NCBI GenBank assembly: GCA_021904315.1
Contig: CM038909.1
Coordinates: 24,275,032 to 24,339,031, forward strand
Length of the DNA: 64,000 nucleotides
Reading direction: 5' to 3'
DNA from: Sphagnum magellanicum
Lineage: Eukaryota; Streptophyta; Sphagnopsida; Sphagnales; Sphagnaceae
Notes under the pieces: generated by a model
Database searches by the model: none
Seen by the model: the letters and a program-made list of their open reading frames with translations, nothing else
Told to the model about the DNA's origin: nothing
Program-made: the position numbers and the translations under genes
Shown here: in pieces, positions 23,346 to 36,150 of the stretch
Layout of the letters: each line of letters opens with the position of its first letter
Position numbering within the stretch: position 1 is the first letter of the stretch

Positions 23346-24357
23346 ATGGCGAGTTTGCAGAATTTAGTAATGGGGTCGAGCTTGCAACTGATGAAGAGCC
23401 ATGGTGATCTTCACTCCAAGGACTTGTCTTTGGTGCAATTTCAGCCAGGAAGTGGAGGAGGAGTTAGGCTGTGCGTGATTCAGAAAGCAGCTTGGAGCCC
23501 GCCTTTGAATCTTGGGCTGAGAAAGCAATTTGAAGGCAAGTTTAGGTTGCGAGGAGATTCGTCGACATACAGAAAATTCGCGAAATTCCCTCGAGAATTT
23601 TTGTCTACGAGAAATTTTCTCCAGAGAGCAGGAGGAGGTGGTGGTGGTGGTGGTGGTGGTGGATGTTTCAAGCGCAAGTTTTCAAGTATGGGGAAGAAAG
23701 ATACAAGGATCAGGAGTTCGCGGCAAGCTCCGGAGGAAGGGGAAAGAGAAGCTCAATCACAACCAGAAGAAGAGCAGGTACTTCAAGCGGAGGAGAGATC
23801 GGAACGCGTAGCTAATGATGATGAGTATCAGAAGCTTGTTGTACAGCTTGGTAGCAGTCAGTCCCCAGGCTCGTCGCTTATGAGGCAGTTTGTGAGCTCC
23901 ATTGTTCGAACCCTGAGTGGGATGCCGCATGCAACAACGGACGCAGCAGAATCCAAGAGGAATAACAAGAACATGGAGCAGCGGGTTAAGCTATGGTGGA
24001 ATCCTCTCCGGATGCTGGACGGCGGTAGTCCTTCAGCCACAGAACCGATCAGGAGGAGGATAGCCAATGGGATTCACAGGGCTGAGGAAGACTTCTTGGC
24101 AGTATGTCTCTCTGTCTGTGCAATCAATCATCAATCCTCATGATTTCTGTTTTCGCATCATCATCATGCATGTCAAGCTTCATATCACTATCAACATCCT
24201 TGTCCTCCTCCACTCCAGAGGATGCAGTCAATTTGTTTGTCTGGACTTGTGTAAACTAGGTTTTGATTGCAGAAATGCTCTGGCAGTGTTGAAAACAGAA
24301 ACAAATTGTGTGTTGTTGAACAACAAGCATGGTTTGCACCTCCAACTTTTCTTGTCT

Positions 24358-24398
<41 letters not shown>

Positions 24399-27300
24399 TG
24401 GGGCCTGAACTCCCTCCCTCATGCATGATTCACAGTTTTCAAAGGAGCTTGGAAAATACATGTTCATCATGACAGCAACAGGAGCCATTCTTGCAACTGG
24501 CTTTCAGCTTTCTGGTAAGCAAGCATATCGAACAACAGCAATCTGGTGTTGCACAGATCACAAACATATATAGCTCCAAGATTTGATGGAATGTATGTAT
24601 GTATGCATCTCTTAACAAGGGTAATTGGTGGTTGGAGTTGTGCAGGAGGTGAATCTCATCAGGAAGGTGTCTTGTGGTTCAGTTGGCTTGCTGGAGTTGT
24701 TGTGGGTTCCATGATCGGTGCTGGTCAGGTTTTGGAGAGTCATGCAAGATCAGGTCACCGGAATGTTGTCATCACTGGAAGGTAAGCAACAGCTCCTAGT
24801 AGTAATCTCTGCTGCAAGCTGAGATTTCTTCAAGTCTGGCTCTTGAAACTCCCGCTCATCATGTCTGCATTCCTTGATGCTGCTAAGAGTCTCCATCTTG
24901 ATGCATTCAACTTTCACATATGTCTGAGAGGGTTCTTTGCATCTGCAATTGGAGTAGTCAAGAATCATTTGCTCTGGCTCTTTGAGTGCTAGCCAATGTC
25001 ACAACTGAGTCTTCAAGTCACTTCCAGAAATGTGCAGAACTTTGTATGACCAAAGTCTGGTGCCATTTGGTATTCAAGAATTCAGAGGCTGTTGCTGGGT
25101 AAACCTGAAGTTCATTTATGGTTACTGATTATTTTATGCTCTGTTTTTTGAGGTCAACAGCACCCGTGGCTTGGGCAAGGCTCTTGCTCGAGAGTTTCTG
25201 CAAGCTGGAGACAATGTCGTTATAGCTTCTCGTAGGTAGGATAAAGTCTACACTCTCTATACTACTTACTGTTTGCTCTTTTCAGTTGTCAGTCTGTCAT
25301 GGCAGTTTGCTATCAGTCTTCACTGCCTCTCATGGAGGCTTAACTAATTGAGATCATTTGCATAGTTGATTTCGTACATATTTGTAGAGCTTTGAGCAAG
25401 TACTTACATGGCTTTTGTTTTGTGGGTGGCTTCCTGGAGGAGATAGCCCTGAGTCAGTGAGAGACACAGTCACAGAGCTCCAACAAGAGGTTGAAGAGAA
25501 ACACCGCAACCTACTCATGGCTGCAGACTCTGAAGCAATGGTATGCAAAATCATAAAAGCCAAACGTAGAGGCAAGAAGGTGGTGGGTATAGCTTGCGAT
25601 GTTGCCAAGAGTGATGAGGTGCAAGCACTGGCAGATTTTGCTGTGAAGAAGCTGGGAAAAATTGACATTTGGGTGAGCTGCAATATCCATGAGTCTTTTG
25701 CATATGCGTTTTGGTGGCTTGGCCAACCTGTTGGAGCAACACCATAGTTGTAGCCAGCAGAAATTTGATAGTGACACAGTAGACATGGTGGCATTGTTAC
25801 AGATTAACAATGCGGGTATGAATAAGGGATTTAGGCCTTTGGTGGAATTCTCAGATGAAGAAATCTCTCAAGTAAGAAACCTGCAGTCTCTTTTCACCAT
25901 GATGGCATTTCTCATGTGGGACCAAGTTTGAAAGATTTCCAGCAACCTTTGTTTGGTGATCAAATGCAATTATTTCTTCAATAGATTCTTGAAATGGGCA
26001 GAATTGAGATGAACAAGATGGAGTAACTGATTGATGGAAGTTTGACAACATGTGCTATGCATTGATTGTTTGCCTGCAGATTGTATCCACAAACCTGATA
26101 GGCTCTTTAATCTGCACCCGTGAAGCTATTCGTGTTATGAGCAAGCAACCGAAAGGAGGCCATATATTCAACATGGATGGTGCTGGTTCTGGAGGCACAA
26201 GTACTCCTCTGACTGCGGCGTAAGCTTCTTCTTTACTGTCAGGATATGGAGGTTGCTAATGATTTGTCTGAACAGTTGTCAACCTTTTCCAGTAGCATTC
26301 ATTGCTTGCATTCCATTTCAAGTTGGCAGTGTTTTTTGCAAGCAACCATATACATGTACTCATGTATTTGTATCTCTCATAAGGGAGAGTCATCTTTGAC
26401 TCATTGGAGGACTCAGATAGTGAAGTTCTCCTCATGATAATCTTTGCCCACAGTGTATTGACATATAAAAAATGTATGTGCCAGTTATGGAGCAACAAAA
26501 TGTGGCCTGAGACAGCTGTCTGGATCCCTGCTGCAAGAGTGCAAGGGTTCTCGTGTTGGCATCCACACAGCATCACCGGGCATGGTTCTTACTGAACTTC
26601 TCCTCAGGTGATCATGTTATTTGATTAGATCCACTTGTGTGTGAACTTTTATGATGTCTGGTTGGAGAATCAAAGCATTGTCAACAACACTATCTTCCAA
26701 ATCACAGGAGCTATGGTACAAGAGTTTTCTCTTTGGGTCTTCTCCACAAGCAAGGAGAAGTTTCAGGACTGATGGTTGCAATGTATAATCATGTTTGTTT
26801 GTTCCAGTACTTACAAGAGTGATGAATGTAACTGCAGTGGTGCTTCACTGCAAAACAAGAAGATGTTCAATATCATATGTGAGCAACCAGAGACTGTTGC
26901 AAGAGCATTAGTGCCAAATTTGCGGACTGTGAAAGGCACCGGCAAAGCAGTCAACTACCTCACTCCCCCACGAATTGTGCTGGCCATTGTCAATGCATGG
27001 TTTCGGCGTGGGCGCTGGTTTGATGAAGAAGTACGTGATTCTTGACTCATTATTCTCTTCAATTCAAGTTCTCTCTAGAGGGAAGAAACTTACCACTAGC
27101 ATTATGGTAGCCCCTTAATTCAGGACAATCCAACAGAAAAGCTCTGACTGGAAAGTGGAGAAACATATAACAATTGTGCTGGTGGAAGGAAAGAGCTACA
27201 GTCTTGAAAATCTGTTTTTCTCAGTTATTGATTTCTAGATATGTTCAAATTCCCAAGTATGAGTTTGGAACATGTGATCACTGGGAGGTACTATCCAGGC

Positions 27301-27574
27301 AAGTATGAGATGCTACCCTATATGACACTTTTACAAGATGATTCTAGGATTCCATTCAAGAGCTGCATGGTTTCATGAACAGGGACAAGCAGTTTATGCA
27401 GCAGAGGCCGAACGGCTACGTCACTGGGCAGAAGGCCGTGAGAAGTCTCCTGTGACTGCAGCAATGGAACTTGCACCCAGTGGTGCTTGGGTTTCTCTCC
27501 TCTCCTCTTCAGTCCTCTGTGTGTATGTTATCCTTTCAAACATATCAGCAGGTGGCAGCCCTCCTGGCACATGA
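23346..27574 (+). CDS. NYC1: Chlorophyll b reductase, NYC1-type short-chain dehydrogenase, 10 exons
   Basis: It reduces chlorophyll b to 7-hydroxymethyl chlorophyll a at the thylakoid membrane, the first step of chlorophyll b and LHCII breakdown. The exons I read are 23346-24101, 24436-24514, 24646-24781, 25161-25235, 25447-25672, 25803-25871, 26080-26219, 26485-26607, 26838-27030 and 27383-27574. All junctions are GT-AG and in phase, giving 662 residues. The first 252 form a plastid-targeting and low-complexity region with an 11-Gly run. Then come two membrane segments (about 259-278 and 288-306), the NAD(P)-binding TGSTRGLG (about 322-329), INNAG (425-429) and catalytic YGATK (495-499). A third membrane segment lies near 634-652 and the protein ends in SPPGT, as in plant NYC1. 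Three membrane segments separate NYC1 from its partner NOL. The N-terminal region seems longer than in Arabidopsis. Confidence 0.95.
23632..23665 (+). repeat. GGT/GGA trinucleotide tract encoding polyglycine
   Basis: A near-perfect GGT run inside exon 1 of the chlorophyll b reductase gene encodes about 11 consecutive glycines in the poorly conserved N-terminal region. The array is likely to vary in length between individuals without harming the enzyme domain. Confidence 0.9.
24361..24394 (+). repeat. TC dinucleotide microsatellite in intron 1
   Basis: An uninterrupted (TC)n run lies about 40 bases before the exon 2 acceptor of the chlorophyll b reductase gene, where it may also act as part of the polypyrimidine-rich region. 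Confidence 0.9.
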
Positions 27575-28459
27575 TTTGTCACCCAGAGATGCACGCCAAA
27601 AAGTTTGCCCAAGTTCATTCATCCCCAACATACAGGTATTATTCTTGAAATTGAGAGACCCTCTTGAGGAAAGTCAGACTCAGAATGTAGCATCCTGGTC
27701 TCACATACAGAAAGAAGGTTCATAGTTGCAGAGGTAGAGAGAGCTCACTGATCTACCACAGAAATTCATCATTTTAGCACATAATAGGAGAATTAGCGCA
27801 TTGGAAGTTCTTGCCATTGATTCTGGCATTTAACATCCAATTTGAAAAAGTTGCAATTCGTATAACATTGTGGATAAAAATCCTGAATCCACTGAAGAGG
27901 AACTTTGTGGGTTTTTCTTCTCATAGAAAGGGAAGGAATGAGCTCCCTCCAAAAAGAGGTTCATATATAGACACAGATAGTGTCTTGATTGTATAGTTGT
28001 GGCTGTGTGTTTTGTATTTTTACATATATATTGAATGTTCCACTTCCTGTCCTCAGAAATTGGACACATAGCAGTATTGCTATAGTCATTGATCCATTCA
28101 GAGAGAGTTATTCATTAATCTACAGGTGGTGTAGAACGTAGGAATTTGTTGCAAGTGATGGGTTTGCTCTTCCTTCTATTCTCCAAAAAGAATGACACCA
28201 CTAGTTTGATTGTTTAAAAGGTTAAAACATTCCACATTCATGGTTTTGGTTCTACTGATGGTTCTTGATGATTTCACTTCACAATTGTGCATGAAAAGCT
28301 GTACATCCTGGATTCACATTTTGAATTTACAAGTCTTGCTTGAAATTGGCACCTTACTTGTTTGTTCAAATTGCAAGAACAAAAGCTGCCAAAAATTGAC
28401 ATGTTGTGTATGCCATGGTCGAAGTCAATAGTCAGATATGATTATAGTCATGTAAGTCA

Positions 28460-29100
28460 AATTCAATTATGTAGGTCATGTAAGTAAGAAATATAAGGTA
28501 TCACGAAAGAGCTTGCACATTGTATAACACAGAATCAGGGGAATATTTTTGAGTACAGAAGTGAATGTTAATGTTAAAAGTGCTCTTCAAGCACCTGATG
28601 CACTTTAAGCAAAATAATGTAAAGCATCTTAAGCAACAATCTTAGATACAATAATTGCGCCTAAAAGTCAAAAAGTGTCCAATTCAATTATGTAGTCATG
28701 TAAGAAAGAAATATGAGGCATCACAAAAGAGCTTGCACATTGTATAACAAAGAATTAGGGGAATAATTTTGAGAGTAGAATAATGTTAATGACAAAAGTG
28801 CTCTTCAAACACCTAATGCACTTTAAGCAAGATGCTGAAGAGCATCTTAAGCAAAATCATTGAGCTCAAGTCAAAAAGTGTCCAATTCAACTATGTAGTC
28901 ATGTAAGCAAAAAAATATAAGTTATCACCAATAAAAGCTTGCACAATGGACATCATATATCTCAAAACTATGTTGAGTATAGAACTTGAATGTTAACTTT
29001 ACAGTGCTCTTCAAACACACCTGATGCAACTTCAAGCAAAATGCTATGCAGCATAAAAAAAGCAACAATATTAAGCACAATCATTGAGCTCAACCCGTTC
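28460..29100. repeat. Three tandem units of about 203-221 bp upstream of TAF9
   Basis: Units begin at AATTCAATTATGTAG at about 28460, 28681 and 28884. Each runs through AAGAAATATAAGG-like, AGCTTGCACATTGTATAAC-like and AAGTGCTCTTCAAACACCT-like segments and ends in AAGCA-rich sequence. Divergence increases toward the third unit, whose end lies about 250 bases before the TAF9 ATG. The array fills much of the spacer between the two plus-strand genes. Confidence 0.85.
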
Positions 29101-29356
29101 TCAACCCGTTCGTAAGATTCGACCTGTGAATGAAACATAAGAATTCTGCTCAGAAAAAATCCGATTTCAAAGGAAGAGAGAAGTATTGGAGAATTGCATT
29201 AATGAGCGGACGTTATCAATCGCAAATCGTCATGTGGAGGAGGAGACGGACAAAATGCTCAAATTACTGACAGAGAACATAACCCCCAAACCCTAATTTG
29301 GAACAAGAGAGACGAGCGAGGGGAGCAACACGCATAGAGAGTCTTGAGATAGGGAG

Positions 29357-30055
29357 ATGGGGCAAGATGAGGAGTTGCCGAGGGATGCAAAGCTCGTGAA
29401 ATCCATTCTCCGATCAATGGGTGTGGAGCATCATGAGCCGCGGGTGGTGAATCAGTTCCTGGATTTGTGGTACAGGTACGTGGTGGACGTGCTGGGTGAT
29501 GCGCAAACGTACTCAGAGCATGCTGGCAAGACTGCCATCGATTGCGATGATGTAAAGCTAGCAATTCAATCTCGCGTCAATTTCTCCTTCTCGCAGCCGC
29601 CTCCCCGCGAGGTAGGTATATAGAACTTGACGCAACAACTTTCTTCTGCCTTGCATGCTTGATCCGGTCTCTGTTCTTTTCTATCTTTTCTTTTTGGGCT
29701 TAAGGGTTTTTGTTTTTTGGTGCCGTGGTGCAAATTCCAGACACTGGTGGAATTGGCCAAGGCGAGGAACAGCATTCCATTGCCCAAGGTCATAGGAAGT
29801 CCAGGCATAGCCTTGCCGCCTGAACTGGATACTCTGATCGCGCCGAATTACCAGCTTGCGGTGCCTACTCGTACGTTCCCCGAAATGGACGAAGACGAGA
29901 CAGAACGAAAAGGTGATGCCAAAAATTCCAAAGACAACGCCACTGCTGCCAAAGATGTTGTTAGTGCACCTTCACAACCTACACATTTGCAAAAGTCTGA
30001 TCAAGATGGTCACAAGGTTTCCTTCTCTCTTGCTGGCAAAAGACCCAAAAGCTAG
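29357..30055 (+). CDS. TAF9: TAF9, histone-fold subunit of TFIID and SAGA, 2 exons
   Basis: It encodes a TBP-associated factor that pairs with TAF6 through histone folds in TFIID and, in SAGA-type complexes, links activators to Pol II. The exons are 29357-29611 and 29741-30055, with a 129-base GT-AG intron in phase 0. The product is 189 residues, close to the plant family length. Residues about 8-85 form the histone fold ([38 protein letters not shown]). After it comes the conserved SFSQPPPRE at the exon junction, then [15 protein letters not shown]. The last third is an acidic and Lys-rich tail ending in a [12 protein letters not shown] motif shared with plant TAF9. The start is the first ATG in frame with the fold, and the preceding bases are in a purine-rich leader. 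Confidence 0.96.
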
Positions 30056-32811
30056 GTACAAACGCCATTACGTGATCTCTAATACCTAATTGCTGTTAAT
30101 TGCCGGATTGACCCTTTGATTTTCTTCCTGTCTTCTTCTTCTTCTTCTTCTTCTGACTTAGATGCTGGAAATATGAGCAATAGTTAGTTTACTCATCGTT
30201 GCTCTTCAGCTTGTAGTGTTTTGGTATATATCCTCCACTGTGGGAGCGTAATGTAGTTGAAGAAGAGTGGGCCTTTTGTACACATAGCTGAGCTTAATCA
30301 TTGCCAATCAATTTCAGCTTCCACTGTAGTGAATTACTTTATTCGAATGAATCAATATGAGCATTATTCCTGTCCAGATCCTGCTTTATCTGCACCTTTG
30401 TTTAAGACCAGAAGCATCTTGAGTATTTGCCACCGCCTACACATCTGGAAGATATCCCTGTTCCTGCCCCCATCCTGCTAAACCCTTTGGAAGATATGTC
30501 TGTTATTCTTGTCCAGATCCTGCTTCATCTCGGCCTGTATTTAAGACCAGAAGTATCTTGTGCAAATTGGAAGATTGTTATGGTAAGCAGTATACAAGGA
30601 GAGCTTCTTCCTGCTCTTAAGGGAAATAAATTACACCTGCAGTGGTAGTGAGAAAAACCAGGTTGGGAGAGCAAGCTTTGGGGTACAAACCCTGTCTCCT
30701 ATCTCTAGCTCTTTTGATCTTGGACAAAAAGGAAAGAACAGCCAATATAGCTTTACAAGCAAGCATTTATTCTCTTTTAACACTTCTTAAGCTCTTTGCA
30801 ACAATATAGTATTTTTCCCTAAAACAACCACTTTGGACATGTGGACTTGGACAATTTTCTGATGGCCATTTTATGTCAACAAAATCATAACTCCAAAGTA
30901 AAACCTATTTTCTACTAATGACCTTTCATAACTGAGCTCAAGTCTTAAGGGAGATTAAAATGGACTGTCAAATATCACTCATCAATTGGCAAATACAGGA
31001 TTTGGAAAGTTGGGACAAAAGTTGGGACAAAAGTGTGCCTCTCCCAGTCTGCATTACCAATTTGACAGTTTTGTGCACCAATTAAAAGCATACAAACAAT
31101 CTCCAAATCCATCCAATGTGTGACACCATCTACTTGAAAAAGTTGTACACCAGTACATACTTGGATTTTCCACAGCACACCCCAATAACAGAAACTTTCA
31201 AGAAGAGAACAGTACCTGCCAAAAAATCTGAATGATTTCCTGCCTCACCAATGAAAACTGATGAACATCAATGGTGGAAAGAAGGTGTAGTATGTGTCAT
31301 GTTGCATGTCACTGTCACATCTACCAAAATCTGAGAAGACATAATAATCAGAAAACAACTTCATCCATTCAGCAGACAATGTGCACAGCCCAAAAGGAGC
31401 CACAAAATCTTTAAACAAGACTCCAAAACTACATCATTTTTTACACCAGGACTAAAAGAATTGTACAAAGGCCGTTTACCTTCCTGATCCACAAAGGGAA
31501 GGACATACAACAGCGGTGCATACTCATTTCATATCCCTTCAGATTTCTAATGACTACATGAGTAGAAAGTAACAAGGGTTTTAAGATGCCAGGCAACACA
31601 TCTTCATTCCTTATCCAGTATTGTTTTCATCAAACTAACAAACTCCCCCAACCTTGCAGTTCTCTTGGTCTGTAGCAAGTATGGAGCTGTTCTTCCACTG
31701 GCCATTACAGAGCTTCTGGTCTGATGAGTTTACAGCCCTTGCATTTGTATGCCAAACTCAATGGCTGATACAGTATGGTCACCATATCTATCTGAGGCTT
31801 GGGAACTAACCTTTATCAGGATTGCTCTATTTAAGCTCATATTTGCATACTTGGAAACCCAAGTTCCATTTCACACAGCTCTCTGATATGGATTCTGAGG
31901 GTCCCTCTTCATGGGAACCTTGTCAATTGAAGCCACTGGTCATCATCACAGTTCATACACCAAACACAGGTCTCACTCTTTTCTTCATGGATCACAAGGA
32001 AGACTTGGTTAGTCCAAACCCACCTGCCACCAGAAAACAGTGTGCACTCACAGCTTAGAACAACCTGTACTGTTTTCAGACATGTCCAGGCAACTGAGGA
32101 ATGAAACTACAGAAAGACATATAGTCTGCCATGAAGTTATCAAGACAACAGTTCAACATAAATTGATAACCAGGAATCTTACAGGAGGGTTGCCATGGTG
32201 CCTCAATGTGGGCAGCACACTGGTCAAGGCCCTGCCTCTTCTTCTGCTTCTGCAACTCAGTTCATTGCCTTCCTAAGATATGATGTTGTTGGCTGCACAA
32301 TTTTGCTCACAAATACATCCTCATAACCTACATTCAAACAGGTTTGACCATGCATCAGCATAATGTTGTTCTCCACTCTCTGCAGGCCAAAACACCATAC
32401 AACTCATACTAAAACACTAGTCACACAATGTAACTGTGTAGTATCATGAAATGTGGACTAGATAACACTCAAAAGTACCTTTCCAGAAGAAAAGGAAGAG
32501 AGGTAAGATATTGCCATTCCAACATGTTCAACCACAGTTCCATGACTCCCATGTAATTTTTTCCTGCAACCCAATTGAACCCAGTTAACCCACAGTGCCA
32601 AAATCACAAAGAAAGACTTCGCCCTCTATTCATTGAGCCTGTCCATCACCAAGCATGCTTTCCACAAAAATGACCACAAATGAAATTTTACTGACTCCTC
32701 ACTACCTCTCCTTGTAGACACACTATGGCATCACTTAGTACATGACAGTCAAAACCTTTGCAGGACCTGTGGACTGGCATAAAGGCAAAAGGATCTCACA
32801 AACATTGAATC
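30056..32811. other. Spacer between convergent TAF9 and ACR genes
   Basis: It holds the 3' ends of both genes. A segment with GTCCAGATCCTGCTT and TTAAGACCAGAAG is duplicated at about 30370-30422 and 30507-30560. No further coding exon was recognised, and the frames at 30427-30648 and 31822-32276 show no known domain. Confidence 0.5.
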
Positions 32812-35138
32812 TCATATCCCAAGTTGAGCAAGAACTCCTGCAGATGTCATAGACTTCCAGTCGAGGTTTGCCAGGCCATAAAGGAACCGCTCTGAGGATC
32901 GGAGGAGACCCACAAGTGTAAGCTTAGACAAACGTTGCAACTCTTGTGGAGGAGGCTTACAAAACCGTGGGGCCTCTTTCACTTCTGATATTGTGTGTCC
33001 CAGTTCCTGTCTCAAAGTTTCTACGACATTTGTGTCTACTGGATCTCCAGAAGCATTGGTAACATAAAACACATTGACAGCCTTGTCATCTCGAGTCGCA
33101 ACATCTGCCCTTGTAACTGATAGACCATTTTCTCGAAACACACGGGTCACATGAGACAAAAGGCCAACCCTATCATTTGTGCAAAGCTCCAGCCTAAGAC
33201 CCTGCACCATGCAAAAATGCAACAGAGACATCAGTTTGAAGAAACACTCTCCCAAGAGCTTTTGCTCACCATCCAAGAAAGTATATCAAACATGTCATGT
33301 GCTGTTGCACAGCAGATAAAAGACCCCACCTCGCAAGATCTCCGATCAATGGCAGCTTCAAGACACTGCTTCATCCATTTCTCAGCTTCCATATCAAGAG
33401 TACAACCATTGACATGACGAATGTAGTATTCCTGTTAAACAAGAGCACATTTTGAGGTCAGGGTCAAGAAACCACTTTCAAACAACAAGACTTCCCACAA
33501 TCAAACATACCATACAGAACCTCCACATTTGCACCCCAACAGCTTCACAGTCTTGTCTTTGACAATCACATCATAGACATATCTTCTTTCAAAAGAAGCC
33601 CATAGACTATCAACTTGATGATAGTTAGCTCAAATGAAGAGTTGTGAAATCTGCAATCTTCCAGTCTGCAGTAACAAATGACATTGTACCTGAACAGCGT
33701 CAGTGCCTTTGGAGTTGACAGTAGCATGGAAGACAACATATTGCATGTCTGTCAAGGTGCAGACAATATCAAACAGAAGCTTGGGTCGGTCTTTGCACGC
33801 AACATTGATCACAGAGTAACCCCTCTCATTACGGCTCTGAATATCAATAACAGGCTTGTCTTTCTTCTCCACCGTGCTGCTTCTACTAGTACTACACCTC
33901 GGTGCTGGTGGGAGCTCAAGAGCTTCATAATCCCTGTCTGCAAACATCATCTGATGCAACCTTCTCTCAGTGTGCGTCACCTCTGTTGCAATGTCTGTTT
34001 TAGCTCCTCCTCCTCCCCTCTTTTCGTCATTGCTTGCTCCTCCTTTCATGACTTTGAAGAGCAGCTCCTTGATGCGTTCAAGTTTTTTTCCATTTGTAAT
34101 CGGCCCTGGAGTCTCTTCATCTGTAACATACAAGACAAAAGCAGCTCTGAGATTGTGTGTCCAGACCTCCGCCGCATTGACATTGCATCCTGTTTCCGTC
34201 AGAACTGCGGAAACCTCAGACAGAAGACCTGGCCTGTCTTTCCCTGTGAGCTCTATCACTGTGTGCTCGGCTATGGACTTCACCCCGACTGAACGACCGG
34301 GACATCGCAAGAGATCCACTGACGAAAGCTCCCGCTTCATCTTAGTTCCTAGAGTCTGCATAAGCAGCCGGAAAAACGCAGTCAGAAAAGCAGTCACAGA
34401 ATGAAAGGCAACGTCTTGACAGACTGCAGCAGAGAGTTGTGCAAGCGACCCACCTGCTGAACATAGCCCATTATACTCTCCTCCGAGACTTTGTTTCCGC
34501 ACAAGTCCGTCACATGGAACACTGTCACCAAGAAGAAAAGCGAGTCAGCAACACACATGAAGAACATGGGAAATGCTTCAAGGCAACAAGAGCACAAGCA
34601 AATGATCTCCCCAAAGAATGGCGTAGCAAAGAGCAGGAATGTGCAGCAGACACACCGTCCATGAACCATTCTCCGTCTGAAGAGATGTACGCTTTGGAGA
34701 TCGCCAGCTCGAGATCGGTGAGCACTTGCACAACGCTTAGAAGAATCCCATGCCTGTTGGCACTGTGGAACTGTGAAAAAGAGCCAGTGTCAGTTGCTGC
34801 TACACAGATACATGAAGATCTGAGACAGTTCTGTTATCGCAGCTGCTAGTGGGAGAAGAGCAAGCCTACCTTCACAACTGTGACATCTTCGTACGCATCG
34901 TTGTCTATAACAACCCTGCAACAAGAAGAAACCTGGCACAGTATGAGAAATAACAAAAGTAAGTGAAACGAAAAAGACAAGTGCGCCGCCGGGGCACCTT
35001 GTCGGAGATAACGCGCCGAGCAACGCCAGAGGTTGGAGAACAGCCTTACCTCGGAGGATTGTAACGAGGTCCGCTTGTTTCGTACTCAGGATCAAAGTAC
35101 GGCCAGCTTCTGGAAACCGCTCCTGAAGCTTCCGCCAT
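32812..35138 (-). CDS. ACT-domain repeat (ACR) protein with four ACT domains, 7 exons
   Basis: Plant ACR proteins are uridylyltransferase/GlnD-like ACT-repeat proteins thought to sense amino acids; no enzymatic domain is present. Minus-strand exons, in coding order, are 35138-35050, 34915-34870, 34770-34656, 34521-34454, 34355-33690, 33431-33330 and 33201-32812. All are GT-AG and in phase, for 491 residues. The start gives [20 protein letters not shown], the typical ACR opening, followed by [12 protein letters not shown] domains lie at about 40-100, 130-200, 268-340 and 363-435, the last three each opening with a [KTN]DR[PV]xLL motif ([24 protein letters not shown]). A conserved [17 protein letters not shown] segment sits between domains 2 and 3. 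The third domain is split between exons 5 and 6. It resembles Arabidopsis ACR3/4/6/8; which paralogue cannot be said. Confidence 0.95.
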
Positions 35139-35159
35139 TTCTGCCGAATCACGAGCAAC

Positions 35160-35682
35160 CAGTGAAGCTTGCTTGGAGCTCAGTGTGAGGATCTCTAGAT
35201 CCAAAACAACAATGCTAAACTCAGACAGGCGGCTGGAGCAGTATCACCGGCTTTCATGAAAAAATCCACAGACACTCCAACAAGTCCCAAGGATTATGCA
35301 AATCTCCTCGCAGAACAGCCTACATTGCTTGTATGACGTTCTTGCAAGGGCCACGCTGTGAAGAAAAAAGACTCCAACCTACAACATTCCGGGAATGTAT
35401 TACAGTAACACAGAGCAGCAGCTCACAATTCTTCTTCTTCTTCTCTTCACAGTCTTCCCGCCAAGCCCATCCAACCAAGTTGACGCAACACGACAAAACT
35501 CCAGCTTTTGCCACCAGAAACAATAAACAAAGACCAACTACTCACACTTGCTCTCAGATTCGGTAAAAAGACAAACTGCAAACCCTGCTTGCAAATTACA
35601 ACAAGTAAGACAAAGCCGGCGGCTACGAAACACACACACAAACACTTTTCTAGCTAAGTGACAAAAAACCAGACCATGCAGT

Positions 35683-35715
<33 letters not shown>

Positions 35716-36150
35716 AATCTACAGTCGAAGGAGAGAAAACACGACGGGAAAAAAAAAGAGCGCTATTCTCGAACAATTGAAGAAAAGCTTCTTTCTTTTC
35801 AGAACAATGGGTACTTGCACAATGCAAAAGCATCAGGATTCACAACAGACAGGAGCAGAGTTGCAGCTAACGAAGATGAAGAGGAGATGCTGCAATACAA
35901 AGAGGAACTCGATAGCAACGCAGGAGCGAAGACAAACGACAATGCTGGCTTTCCCGCCGCTTTGCGGCTTTGCGGCTTTTCTATCGGAAGCGGTGAGAGT
36001 GCGAAAGACAGACAGAAGAGGAGGGAGGCAGTGAGGGAGCTCGGTGGCGGGTGGCGGGCACGGGCTTCGTGCGCACCGTGCAGGACACGGTTTTCCCGTC
36101 CCGTTGGGTTCCCTTGTTCCCAATCACCGTTCTCAGTTAACAGTCACCAT
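35160..36150 (-). promoter_or_regulatory. CpG-rich leader and promoter region of the ACR gene, with GA microsatellite
   Basis: The region upstream of the ACR start is less AT-rich than the spacer and holds a (GA)n run at about 35687-35713, which reads (TC)n on the gene's strand. CT-rich stretches are common in plant core promoters and leaders. Frames on both strands here (to 117 codons) show no known domain. The transcription start is not identifiable from sequence alone. Confidence 0.5.

Noticed and set aside
25354-25810. Minus-strand frames of up to 146 codons
   Set aside because: They are antisense shadows of exon 5 and neighbouring introns of the chlorophyll b reductase gene.
33678-34404. 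Long plus-strand frames of 204 and 144 codons
   Set aside because: They are antisense to exon 5 of the ACR gene, whose minus-strand frame has clear ACT domains and consistent splice sites.
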